Shown piece by piece: positions 37,046 through 56,760 of a DNA stretch of 64,000 nucleotides (positions are counted from its first letter, which is position 1; each line of letters opens with the position of its first letter). This DNA is from Brasenia schreberi. Its lineage: Eukaryota > Streptophyta > Magnoliopsida > Nymphaeales > Cabombaceae. Where the stretch lies: positions 4,861,501-4,925,500 of the forward strand of contig JAYKKT010000036.1 in the NCBI GenBank assembly GCA_036023115.1, given 5' to 3'. The notes beneath the pieces are model-generated. The model did no database searches and had not been told where the DNA came from. It saw only the letters and a program-made list of their open reading frames with translations. The translations under genes were made by a program, and so were the position numbers.

Positions 37046-37573
37046 ATGCCTCTAACTGCCGGGGATTAGGTGATATGATATCAGCAATCATTGAATCAAA
37101 TTGGCTTATGATATTTCTTATTTGATATATTGTATGCAAATTTTTGGTTCGAAAGAATTTCAACCCCTGTGCGATCTTCTTAAAAAAGAAAGAAGGAGAA
37201 ATAGGAAATAAAACTCAAAAAGTAAATACCTCCGAAAAAGAATTTCAACCCCTGTGCGATCTTCTTAAAAAGAAAAAAGGAGAAATAGGAAATAAAACTC
37301 AAAAAGTAAATACCTCCGAAAACTCCTTATGTGATGTGGGGGGTTATAAGTTTTTTTTTATTAATGTCTTTTTATTCCACTGTGAGTAAGGGTCAACAAG
37401 TCCTAAATCAAGGTCAGCATTAACACTTTAAACCCGAACCGAGGTCTGAACTGCCCCAATATATCAAGGGCAGGTTCGAACCATTGATGCCCCTAAGTGC
37501 TGGGGATTAGGTGGTATGATATCTGCAATCATTGAATCAAATTGGCTTATAATATTTCTTATTTGACATATAA
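37046..37573. repeat. 90-bp direct repeats flanking an 83-bp tandem duplication
   Basis: 37046-37135 and 37484-37573 are near-identical, sharing GGGGATTAGGTGATATGATA-type text. Between them, an 83-base block containing TTTCAACCCCTGTGCGATCT occurs twice in tandem (about 37157 and 37240). Confidence 0.85.
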
Positions 37574-37802
37574 ATCCACTTTTCTAAGAAGAAAACAAAA
37601 TACTGGTTTAGCTTTGGCTCGGAACAATGTCTATGGTGACTTGGAATATCCATTATTCAACTCCCATATGGTTGTCAAATTACACAAGTTGCAGTAGTGA
37701 ACACTGTATATTTTTGGGAGAACAAATAATACGGCAAATTCCTCATGCAGTACGGGGACTGTGGGCTCTCTAAAGTCTTATATATGTGTGTATATACATA
37801 AT

Positions 37803-38145
37803 ATAGGGAGTGGTTGAGCTTGGTGCTCAGTCAAGCGGTTTGTATGGTTTTACCAATCCAACCACCGGCCGCCACCCTCCATCATCTTTTACTACTTCTC
37901 CACTCCTCTAAACTGCTTTTCATTTGTCAAAATCACTACCACCACTACCAAAACCACATAAAAGAAATAGAAAACTATATATATATATATATATATAGGT
38001 TTTTTTTTATGTAATTTTAGTATTGATGATAACCGTTTTGAGTAGTGAAAGATGATAAAGGACAACAACCAATGGTTGGATTGGCAGAACCATGCAAACT
38101 CCTCAATTGAGTACTGTGCTCAATTGAACATGGATCAATCCCTAT
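37803..38145. mobile_element. MITE-like element with long terminal inverted repeats
   Basis: The left end (ATAGGGAGTGGTTGAGC to about 37888) matches the complement of the right end (38050-38145, complement starting ATAGGGATTGATCCATG). Shared blocks include GTTTG.ATGGTT and CCAATCCAACCA. The arms are about 85-95 bases. Long arms and no coding sequence suggest a Mutator-type MITE. The target duplication is obscured by the surrounding TA-rich sequence. A TA microsatellite lies inside at 37976-37997. Confidence 0.7.
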
Positions 38146-38194
38146 ATATACATATATAATATAGAGAGAGAAAGTGAAAGATACAAATTTCTAT

Positions 38195-38540
38195 TGAAAT
38201 CAATCTCAATCATTTGGTTAAGGGATGTATATGGTTTATATTAGAAAACAAAAAAGTAAAAAGTATATATAAAAGCAATAAGTACCTATAAAAAGTACAT
38301 ATACTTTTTTTCTCTTTGATTTTCAATTTTAACCACTCATTACCCTTAATCTGGAGGTTGAAATATTAGTTTAGATGGAATTTGGCATATATGTTTGAGA
38401 TTATAAAACAAAAAAAATGAAAAGTATATATGAAAGCAATAAAGTATAGTACTTTTTTGGTCTTTGATTTTCAATTTCAATCACTCGTTACCTTCGATTT
38501 GGTGGTTGAGATATTAGTTTAGATGAAATTTACATATGAG
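38195..38540. repeat. Direct repeat, about 170-bp units, AT-rich
   Basis: Two units (about 38215-38375 and 38385-38530) share AAAAGTATATATAAAAGCAATAA-type text, then CTTTGATTTTCAATTT and GAGATATTAGTTTAGATG-like endings. Each unit can fold on itself in part, so they may be decayed MITEs. Confidence 0.65.
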
Positions 38541-39370
38541 TGAGTTGCATCCTCCAAGTATATATGTGAGTGTGCAGGTACATGTATGCATATGTGTGTG
38601 TATACGCATGCATGTGTGAGAGAGGGTGGGGGGGAGGGGATGGAGGACCTTTTGTGAAATCCTCGAACCCATCTAGTGCAGGAAAAAGCAGTTGAGGTTC
38701 ATCCACAAAAGGTCCTAAGCCAAAGCTATTCAAAAAGCAGGCTTTACAGCTATTGTGGATTGGAGCCATCTCTAAGTGAAAGCGTTCTTCTTGACTTTCG
38801 GGTGAGAGATGATCGATGATTGCACCCTTTGAAAGATTTGCACACATTATTATTGGAGACATGGACCACAAGAAATGATAATGGATCCCAACCTGATTTG
38901 AATCCAAGACCCTTTAATCTGAAATTGGCCATTTCAAGACCATTTGAACTGGCCAATTACATGAATCGTTTGAAATTGGATTGAATCGAAAACCAATTAT
39001 TACAACACTGAATTGAAGTATCCATGTGAGGGACCGAGTCGATGAACCCATCGGTTAATCAGGCACATAAGAGCGGATCTTCTAAACTAAACTGACAAAA
39101 TCTGGGTTAATTCGACATGGGCAAATCCAATCAAGATTGCTTAGAGTAGGCCCATGAACAAGTCGATCCAATATGAATCATGATATAATTCAGAAAAGGC
39201 TTGGTCCAACTATAATCCATATAGACCTGGATCACATACCATGTGTCTGGGTCTGACGTTTTCTGCAATGGGCCACAATGTACATTGGTCAAATCGAGCG
39301 TGCTAACTTTTAAACAGGACAGGTTTGGAGGGACTCCCAAACTCAGTGACTAAGGTTCGCACGAACATTA
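38541..39370. other. Intergenic, nothing firm
   Basis: A minus-strand frame at 38530-38907 crosses CA/GT-rich sequence and shows no recognised domain. No gene is called. Confidence 0.4.
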
Positions 39371-39572
39371 AGGGGGTGTTTGATTACGACGGACTGTTCT
39401 AGTCCCCGTTGTAACCAAATACTGGCCTCAGTGTGCACTAAAAGTTGGGTTCCTACAACCCCACTTTTTACTTGATTAAGAGGCCCATCAACAACACTAT
39501 CTTAGGGTTGGGCCGCTGGAACTGGAACTGCAATTCCAGTTCTATAGTCTAGGCCTTGCAATCAAACACCCG
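39371..39572. mobile_element. Tourist-like (PIF/Harbinger) MITE
   Basis: A 202-bp element with inverted ends: left AGGGGGTGTTTGATTACGAC, right complement CGGGTGTTTGATTGCAAGG. Flanked by the 3-bp TTA duplication (39368-39370 and 39573-39575). GGGTGTTTG-type termini with a TTA/TAA duplication are typical of Tourist MITEs. The interior holds the inverted pair GAACTGGAACTG / CAATTCCAGTTC. Confidence 0.82.
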
Positions 39573-39860
39573 TTAGAAACCCAAGAATGGTTGGCCATAA
39601 CTTGACCTTCATGGTTTCCTCAAGGTGGTGTGGGTCTGCATCGAAGAACAATGACAAAAGCATACTTGTTCAACTGAAACATTATATGTAACACAAAATA
39701 ACAGACAAATGTGTTCTTTTCACAATTGGAAATGTATTGGTAGAGTATTTGAATCTGTCCAGGTCAATGCAGCCCCATGGATATGGCACAATTCGTGTTG
39801 CTTACAATCTTATAATCTCTAATGTAGTAAGCTTTTTTATCCTTCTATAAACACGTTCCT

Positions 39861-39925
39861 CACCAAACCAAACCAAAGCCTTTTTCCATTACAGGCGGGG
39901 TCAGCTACGTGAATCCTTAGGATAT
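39861..39925 (-). mobile_element. LINE/SINE 3'-end-like fragment
   Basis: Reads CCAAAGCCTTTTTCCATTAC then GGCGGGGTCAGCTACGTGAA on the plus strand, a diverged relative of the local LINE tail. It could equally be the 3' end of a SINE that shares this tail. Confidence 0.5.
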
Positions 39926-40218
39926 TGTCGTGTCCTGCTGGTTCGACACAGACTAGACATCTTGTAGATAGTTCAATATCCATATTCCTGTATGTCTTTG
40001 GGAGCCTGGAATATGAGTTGAGATGGAGATCCTTCACACTCTTCCCCGTGGGAGTATACCAGTGAGATGGGAGTGGTGATGAGACTGGTTTTTGGAGCCA
40101 AGGAGACATCTAATTAGAGCCTTGAGAGGATGTTGCTTACCAACTCCACTCCGATCGGCATAAGCCGGTTTAAAGCAAGAGTACAACTATCAAAGATTTC
40201 TTTTATGGGCCTTTCTTT

Positions 40219-40284
40219 CAACAAAGAATCCATGTAACCGATCCATCTTGTATGGAAAAAGTCTTAGTTGTTCTTGTTGTTGGT
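40219..40284 (+). mobile_element. LINE 3'-end fragment
   Basis: Plus-strand RTE LINE terminus: CAAAGAATCCATGTAACCG, then GTATGGAAAAAGTCTTAG and a (GTT)n-like tail. About 66 bases. Confidence 0.75.
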
Positions 40285-41486
40285 GTTTCTTTCCTTTCCA
40301 AGGCATGCAGACCCGTACTGCACAACCGACAATGTGAGGGTCAATGCGCTACTACTGTGCTATGGCCTGTGTAGGAACATATAGAGACTAGTCCAACACA
40401 CCAAGATGGAATTTCGTCAAGAGTCCCACTGATGTTTCTCAGCCATGCAATAGATGGCATTCCAAACACCACAGTTGGATTGTTTACATCCTAGATACAA
40501 CCATTTTCAGACCCACTGATGGTCTCGATCACTAAATCTTAGAGCATGCAGGATGTAGTGTTGAAAACCAGAATTCCTATGAGTGTTTGGAAAGGTTAAT
40601 CTGAAGGTTAACCTTCTCTTAACCACTTGGTTCACAATAGATGTCAATGGAATGTTAGCCGAGAAGGATCAGACGGAGGAGGCATACCAGACTGAACCCC
40701 TGAAGATCCTTAACAGGCAATGGAAGAAAAGGATGGGTTGCAATTTAGTCTAGCTTGGCTTAGTTGATCGTGATACCTTCCCCATCTATAATGGCCAAGA
40801 AGAGCAATGCAGTAAACCATTTTTAACTTTGGCAAATGCAGGTATTTATCACTGTTCATTTAGATGCTTCACCAAATTTACTGGCATGGATACAGTAGGA
40901 CGAGAATTCATCAAAAGTGTCATCTGAGAAACAAAATGTCCTATTCTTTTCCGGGAAGAACTTATTTATTACAGAAAAAACAGTACTATGGACACATTGC
41001 CTACAGAATGAATGTTCACCCCAACAACATAAGACTGCTGCGAGCCACAATATCATAAGGGTTCTTAGAAAGGAAAATTCATGAAAACTAGCAAGTTAAA
41101 ACTAAGCATCACCTCCCTTGCCCTTTTGGCTAGACACTGAATTCTTTGAAGACTTCGGGACCAATTTGAGAGTTGATAGAAGTAGTCAGTTAGAAATGAT
41201 TGACTCAAGTAATCTGAGATTCCAGTCGTATTTATTTGCAGAGTTGCAGAAGAACAAGCAGAAATAGAGTATTCCAGAAGTTGACCATATCTGAACTTGG
41301 TTGTGTTCTCCCTAACAAAGTTCTCATTGCAATGCATATATGAAGCATGGCTATCAGAAGAATCTGAGAGAGGAAATATTTTTTTTGGCCTCAAAAAGCA
41401 GCTGCTTCACGATTAGATGTGATCATGTTGCAAGAACAGGCAATGCGTGCTAGAACACCACGTACAGCACACATTTCTGTGACATT
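40285..41486. other. Region beyond the riboswitch; no gene recognised
   Basis: On the minus strand this lies downstream of the TPP aptamer, so the part nearest 41486 is likely THIC 3' UTR. Nothing else is recognised. Confidence 0.45.
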
Positions 41487-41597
41487 CACCAGCAGGATGA
41501 TTATCCTGTTCAGGTTCAAAGGGACTTTCTCAGCCTGATCTGCTAGCATCCTAGCTTAATAGCCAGAGCTCATGCAGATACAGGCACCCCTGGTGCA
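41487..41597 (-). promoter_or_regulatory. TPP (THI-box) riboswitch in THIC 3' region
   Basis: On the minus strand the aptamer shows every conserved block in order. The P1 5' arm is CACCAG, followed by GGGGTGCC (about 41596-41583), a variable stem, GGCTGAGAAAGTCCC (about 41535-41521) and TTTGAACCTGAACAGGATAA (41520-41501). The closing CTGGTG (about 41492-41487) pairs with the 5' CACCAG. This matches the eukaryotic TPP aptamer that lies in the 3' UTR of plant THIC and controls 3' splicing and mRNA stability in response to thiamin pyrophosphate. It sits about 1.1 kb after the ancestral THIC stop, consistent with a 3' UTR intron between them. The core looks intact although the coding region is damaged. 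Confidence 0.95.
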
Positions 41598-42054
41598 TCT
41601 CTGGTGTTAATAAAATAGCTCAGAAGATAAAGATGGTACTAAACATGATACTAGAGCAATTTATTCATGAGAATTGGATAACACAACAAAAGTAGAATAA
41701 AGATGGAGTTCTAAAATATTGTCAACAAAATGAACTTTGTATTCTCCTCAAGCCAGCTTGAAAATGCCCCACCATCCTAAGATAAGCTTGAAAATGCTTC
41801 ACCATCCTGATAGGCCAGTTGTGTAGCTAGCTCCAAGTTCTCTCAAATGATTCGCTTGATTTATATAGTCCTGCAAAATAATTTGTATAAGATAATTCCA
41901 TCTCAGATGACAAAACCTACAAAAGTAAAATGGTTGGCAAACATTTTCATGCAAGAGTGAGGCATTAAGTGTGTGTAGTCGCATGAAAAAGGGAACGTGA
42001 CACAGCAAACTCTTAAGAAACTCTTAAGAAGTCCCTCCACCCCCTTGATATGGA

Positions 42055-42480
42055 TTAAAAAATAGTTAAGAAGCACCAATGAGCTTGTAGCTCAACATTG
42101 GCACCGGCCCAGGTCTTTAAGACTTGAGTGTGATGAAAATGTTGGAGGTTTGGTCCTCCATTAGGTCACCTATCCCCACTCAGGTGCTTGTAACCAAAAT
42201 AATAACAATAATAATAGTTCAGAAGTTTCTTACGGTTAAGATGTACTGAAGCATATGATAATGAATGTGAAATAAAAGTTTAGAGTTATCAGTATCAAGT
42301 CAGGGTTGCAGAGAGTAATAGTTTAGACTCAAAGATTATAAAATAGAGGGTTATCAGTATGACAGGTTGTAGTCGTAGGAATAGCTTTCCTCTTGCAGAG
42401 GTAAGATTGTGTACAACCCTCCCCAAAACCACAATGGAGGGAACCTCGTGGATCAGTCCACCCTTGTATAGTCATTATGA
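42055..42480 (+). mobile_element. SINE-like sequences in the THIC 3' UTR interval
   Basis: Two blocks resemble common plant SINE text. The first (about 42080-42195) has GAGCTTGTAGCTCAA and GTCACCTATCCCCACTCAGG. The second (about 42390-42475) has CTTGCAGAGGTAAGATTGTG, CAACCCTCCCC and CCACAATGGAGGGAACCTCG. Tails and duplications are not resolved, and these could be two elements. Confidence 0.45.
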
Positions 42481-42721
42481 GAATAAATAACAGGAATTAT
42501 CACCTTCTAGCTTGAGGAAATTTCATTACATAAGATGGTGATTCATATTAAGTAGTCACTCCAGGGGACCATGAATTATCATCTTCTATATGAGATTTTC
42601 TACTCAGTGACGAAGTTTTCTTATTAGCATATTTGAAAGACTTGACTCAGCTTGTCTTTTTAATTTTAATCCATGCCAAGTGAAAAGGCGATTATTAAAA
42701 AGAAATACAATATATTTAGCT

Positions 42722-47879
<5,158 letters not shown>

Positions 47880-47985
47880 TTTTAGCCTACCCGGCAGGGC
47901 TCTCAACTCCACCAGACGTTGGGTGTGAGTTCGATTATCGGGGCGTGCATATCTGATTTCGGGTCCCCGTTGCAACAAAAAAATA
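47880..47985 (+). mobile_element. SINE-like element
   Basis: Has a B-box-like GAGTTCGATTATC near 47930 and the ending CCCCGTTGCAACAAAAAAA, matching the element at 29355. About 105 bases. Confidence 0.45.
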
Positions 47986-48291
47986 ACGATGTAGAAATGG
48001 CTGTTAAGATCGTAAATCCTACCGAAGAACAGATGAGGTCCTGAATATCATGGGGAGGAACTGAGATCTTAAAGATATTTGCCTCCATTTTCTTCAAAGA
48101 AAATATATACGATGAGTTACACAGGGAGAGAGAGAGGAAGCCAGCTGAGACATAGTTCCTGTTATATACGTCAAAATTGGCATTCTTAACAAATGTTATC
48201 AAAGCTAAAATCGACTCCAAAGCTTCACCAACTCATTGATGATGCCAACGCAATTCGCAAATAAAATCGCCTCATTATCCCATAGCTAAGC

Positions 48292-51468
<3,177 letters not shown>

Positions 51469-51469
51469 C

Positions 51470-52315
51470 TGTCACAACCACTCGGGTCGCGACCACGACC
51501 CGGCCGGAGCCGATGCCACGTGGCCGCTTCTCGCACAACCTTGATGGAGAGCAATAGTCAAATATAATACTAATTTAATTTCATACAATAAAATATCTAA
51601 CTGAAATAAATATTCATATAAAAGTTCTAAACAATACACTCAAAATGGTATGGGGCCCACCTGACAATAATCCCGAATAACAATATTTTCTAAATTGTTT
51701 AATACTTATCATACCATCTAAAATAAAAGACAAATCTATCCAACTCCTACTCTGCTCCGTGTGCCTTAGAAGTGATAGCTTCAGGACGAACCCTAAAATA
51801 ATAAGGTGAGCTCTTACACATAGCTCAATAGGGAGGTTAAATTTCTTTAAACAAAATTAATACTAAAAGCATATATAATTTCACAATCATTTAATAACAA
51901 ATCATAGTTTCATCTTTAAATCACGATCTCAAATTCATACTCACACATTCACACACACATATACACATCATTAGTTACGATAATTACACCTGCAACTACT
52001 GACATGGTCCTGTTTCTAACCCAAAACTCATTTCAAGACCTAACCCAAACCTGACTCATTTCCGACACAGAACATGTTTCTGACCTGTTTTGACACAAAA
52101 CTGTTTCTTAATATGTGGCACGAGGGCACAACACGAATTCGTGTCGGTTCAAGGCATTTGAGACACGACACGTCCGACACAAAAACACGACACGCCAAAA
52201 GGGCAGTTTTTTTGGTTTTTTCGATGGCTATTTCTTCGTTTTCCGACAACGATCAATGCCGCTAAAGGTATCCCACTCTCCATCTTTCTGTCCTCTTTTG
52301 ACTAAGCCTAAGAAC
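51470..52315 (+). mobile_element. LTR-like sequence, possibly Ty3/gypsy chromovirus, truncated
   Basis: Starts abruptly at the LACS exon border with TGTCACAACC, then GC-rich text (GACCACGACCCGGCCGGAGC), and turns AT-rich with AGGTGAGCTCTTACACATAG. This layout recalls chromovirus LTRs. No internal domain follows; a Copia LTR begins at 52316. The identification is by resemblance only. Confidence 0.45.
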
Positions 52316-52615
52316 TGTTGAAGATTACCTAGTTATAGTTAATTACCTAGTTATAGTTAACGTCTTTTGTAATTAAGACTTTATAGTTATATCGTTTTTA
52401 AAGGTACTTTTAAATAAGGCCTCATTAATGGTACTTTAGTAATTAGGCAGATTGTAATCATGTATTTAAAGGAGAAACCCTTAGCCGTGTACTTGGAGTT
52501 TCTGATCAATAAGAAGAAATAACATAAGGCGGTTGCAGGTGAGAGCCGATTCCCTCCCATCTTCTTGAATGTTTCGTGTATAATTTATTGAATCGTTGCG
52601 TGGAAATCTCGATCA
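52316..52615 (+). repeat. 5' LTR of Copia element 1
   Basis: About 300 bases beginning TGTTGAAGATTACC and ending GATCA, with a TATTTAAAGGAG-like promoter segment near 52465. A tRNA-Met type primer binding site (TGATATCAGAGCC, 52616-52628) follows immediately. Contains a short ACCTAGTTATAGTTAA duplication near its start. The matching 3' LTR is not in the window. Confidence 0.75.
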
Positions 52616-55600
52616 TGATATCAGAGCCTTCCTTGAGATCATAACAGTCAGCGACACCTGAAAAAAGTGGACAACAGTAAGTAAATATTAATTTTTTCCA
52701 AAGTGAAGGTCTAGGGTAGACTGCATTCTGTTTTAAATCTGATCCAACGTGCTAGTCTAGGGCAGATTACACTTTCCAAGTATAGTCAGAATCATATTCA
52801 CAGATATCGACATTCAAAATTAGATCTAGGGCAGACATTCAAATATCGACATATATTGATTGCACATATCAGCATCTGCAAATATCAGAATTCAGCATCA
52901 GATCAGTTATATCGGCATCTGCAACAATCGGCATTTATAATCAGATCAGATTCATAAATATTGACATCGGTGACAGCCAATAGAAGGAATTGGTATTATT
53001 GGCACATAGTAGAATGAGATAAACTAATAGAAGGTATTGTCTCTTGTTAGAATATTGGTTCTTGTTAAAATATTGGCATATGATAACAACCAACACAAGC
53101 ACATCAAGTTGCATGTTAAGATCGGCACTTGGTAACAGCCATTGGCAGTTGATAAAAGTCTGATCAAGCATGTCTGGCATCAAATAAGAACTTGCAATCA
53201 AATCAACAGATAAAGTGTAATTTACTACTTGCATATGATTATATATAGAAGATAGGAATATATCAATACAAGGATCGAGCAATAGTGAAATAATATGGAA
53301 GGCAAATTGAAAGAGGAACTATCTGCTAACTATGGAAATGATAAAAAAATAGAACCATTCCAAATCACAAATATCCGATTAGATGGGAGAAATTATAGAG
53401 AATGGGCTCGATCTATTAAACTTGTTCTACGATCTAGAGGAAAAGTGTCTATCATTAGACAAAATCCACCCCAGAGGAAAGCAGTGCAGACTTTGAAAGA
53501 TAGTCTAAAGATGACGCTCTGGTCAGCTCATGGTTCATCCAATCCATCAACCCCTCAATTAGTAAAATATTTATGTATATGGAAACAATTGCTAAAATTT
53601 GGGCTGTAGTGGAAGAAATTTACTCCAAACAGAGGAATATTGCCAAAGAATATGAGATCATAGAAAGAATAAAAAAGTGTCGCCAATGGACCAGATCAGT
53701 AAGTGAATACTATGGAGAATTGGAGGAACTTTAGAATGAACAAAGACATAAATGTGGTCACTGTGTAAAAGAGAGAACTGCTGAAGGAGAAATTCAGAAA
53801 GTGTTTGATTTACTCTGGACAGTCTCATCAGAATATGAATCTATTAAACTAAATATCCTAAGCAAGGAAGAATTACCATCGCTTGGAACAGTATATTCAC
53901 TTCTGTTAAGGAAAGAAGACCGAAAGAATTTAGAAAAAGGTGAACATATACAAGGTGAGAAATATGTATTTATTGGTAGAGGATAGAGTAATTATCAGAG
54001 AGGAAGAAACTCATTCAGAGGAAGAGAAAGAGGTAGGAATCAATATTATGAGGATAAGAGCAAACTAGAGTGCACACATTGTGGAAAAAGGGGACATACA
54101 AAAGAACAATATTGAGAAATTATTGGAAAGCCTCCAAAATATAGAGATTACAGCAGGAAACCCAAAGAGTATAAAGATTATGGCAGTCATGTAGCATCTG
54201 TATCTGACAAGAAAGCAGAAATGAATCCCACTAATGAAATGGCAGAATTAAAGAAATAGATAGCTGAAATTGAAACACGTCTACGAGATCAACCTTCCAT
54301 TTCTACATCAAAGACAGACTTAAATCCTCCTACAGTATTAGTGGTAACTATTCTCTTCAAGATTCTACAACTTCTTCTGATTGGATAATAGATTCAGGGG
54401 CTACTGACCACATGGTAGGAAACAAATTTAACCTTATGCAGTATGAAATTATTCAAACTCCATAGTATGTGAAGGTAGCAAATGGTTCTTTGATTCCTAT
54501 GGAAGGAAAAGGATAAATTCAGAGAGATAATCTAAGACTTAATTCAGTGATATATATTCCGAAATTTCCAGTAAATCTAATTTAAGTAAGTTCCTTAGTT
54601 AGAGATATGAATTGTACAGTTACATTCTCTCCACATGGTTGTGTTTTTCAAGATTTGAGGATGGAAAGAACCTTTGGACGTGGTGAACTACGCAATGGAC
54701 TATACATACTATCTGAAGATCAGATTTTAAAGCAAAAGAGAGCGTTAACAACTATTACTATAGATGAAGAAATAAAAGTTTGACATAGTAGATTAGGACA
54801 TTTGCCTGTGTTTAAAATAAGAGAGCTTGTCTCTTTTTCAATTCCTAATAATGTGGTCATTCAATGTGATGTATGTGAGGGCAAAACATCATAGAGCTAC
54901 TTTTCCTACTAGTAATTCAAGATCAGTTATTCCTTTTGAGTTGATATATTCTGAGGGGACCATGTGTGATACCTTCATTGAGAAACTTTAAGTATTTTGT
55001 TACTTTTATTGATGATTTTTCCAAACTTATCTTTGTTTATCTCATGAAGTCTAAATCAGAAATATCTATAATTTTTCCTATCTTTCATAATCTTATTAAG
55101 ACTCAGTTTGGTTATACCATTAAAACATTCAGATCTGATAATGGTGGTGAATTTTGTAATACTCAGTTGGAATCATACCTTCAGTCTCATGATATTATTC
55201 ATAAGACATCTTGTGTTTACACACCACAATAGAATGGAATGGCAGAACGAAAGAATCGGCACATCCTAGAAATTGCTCGAACGTTACTTCTTGAACACAA
55301 TGTTCCAAATTTTTTTTGACTAGAAGCAATTCTTACAGCAATATATATCATGAATCGAATTCCTACTGTGGTTCTTAGAGGAAAGTCTCCATTCAAGGTT
55401 ATTAAACCTAAAGATAATCCATTTCACCTTATTCTCAGAATATTTGGATGTATCTGTTATGTGCATGTTGATCAATAATTCAGAGACAAGTTTGATCCAA
55501 GGGTGATAAAATGTATCTTTATTGGGTACTCTTGCGAGAAAAAAAGATATATTTGTTATGATTCTATCTCTCATAGAAAGTATGTTTTTATTGATATAAC

Positions 55601-56391
55601 TTTCTTTGAAACTATTCCATACTACATAAATTCAAATGATGTGTCTAGTTCTATTATTGAAGAAACAGTACTACCAAGGATTAGTACCAATGAAGAATTG
55701 GAGGAAAAAAAATTGGATACGAGAACAGATCAATATACTGAAAAAGATAAACTGCAAGTATACAAAAAGGGGGAGAGAAATATCTTTAGAGACAAACAGA
55801 TAGATATTATGAATTAAGGGGGAGAAATAGTATCTGATTCAAATGAAGTTCAAGAAACAAGTGACAAAAGTTTGGAAGACTCATAAGTCCCCATAGCACT
55901 CAGAAAAGGGAAGAGATCATGTTGTAAGCACCCGATTTCTAAATTCATTTCCTATGAGAGATTATCAGAAGGCTACTACAATTTTGCACTAAAAGCTGAG
56001 ACACATCCGATTCCGAAGAACTACCTTGAAGCATCGAAGAATAAGCAGTGGATTGAAGCTATGAAATCCGAACTTCAAGCCCTTGAAAAGAATCAAACTT
56101 GAGAACTTTGTGATTTACCAAAAGACAGAAAAGCAGTGTCATGTAAGTGGGTGTATACAATAAAATACAGAGTAGATGACTCATTGGAAAGATATAAAAC
56201 AAGACTAGTAGCTCGTGGATATAGTCAAGCATATGGGATAGACTATGAAGAAACATTTGCACCAGTAGCAAAACTCACATCTATAAGAGTCATTATTAGT
56301 ATTGCAGCTCAAAGAAACTGGACAATATGGCAACTTGATGTAAAAAATGCATTTCTCCAAGGAGAACTCAAAGAAGAAGTCTACATGGAGT
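52616..56391 (+). mobile_element. Ty1/Copia retrotransposon 1, decayed and cut in the RT
   Basis: Plus strand, in Copia order. Leader with primer site, then gag from about 53295 (with CTHCGKRGHTKEQ zinc knuckle near 54075), and protease with DSGATDHMV near 54395. Then come the GAG-pre-integrase (HSRLGHLP near 54790), the integrase core (VTFIDDFSK, FRSDNGGEF, ERKNRHILE) and GYSCEKKRY. The reverse transcriptase starts ([40 protein letters not shown]) and stops at 56391, where another element's LTR begins. Many in-frame stops and several frameshifts; inactive. The RT C-terminus, RNase H and 3' LTR are lost. Confidence 0.9.
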
Positions 56392-56760
56392 TGTGAATAT
56401 TCGTCAATGAACGAAGGTTGATATTACACGAATAAAATTCACTAAGTCACCAAGAGTCAAATGGCATTCAAGTATGAATGCCGATCTTCAAGAATAACAA
56501 ACACGAGAGCGAAAGCACGTACAAACAAGTCAAAAAGTAGTGCAAGAGTACATACTTTATTCATGTATTGAAGTGGTTTTTATAGACAACAATATGTATA
56601 TGAATAATAGGAAAAACAACAAGCAAGAGGGAAGCAAGAGGTAGTGCCGGCCTTGGCCAGCACTAGCCGTTGGAGCTTCCAACGGCTCTGGCCAGGGCCA
56701 TGGTGGCCCTGACCCTCCCTTACACCATGACTGCACGTGCTCCTATTACATATATTTATA
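56392..56760 (-). repeat. 3' LTR of Copia element 2
   Basis: About 369 bases, reading TGTGAATATTCGTCAATGAA on the plus strand. Its first 230 bases match 60858-61086. The purine tract TGAGGGAGGG (minus strand, 56770-56761) borders its far end, which starts TATAAATATATG rather than a clean TG. Confidence 0.8.

Noticed and set aside
38530..38907. 125-codon minus-strand frame
   Set aside because: The C-terminal half is CA/GT-repeat translation (His-Thr-Tyr), and the rest has no recognised relative.
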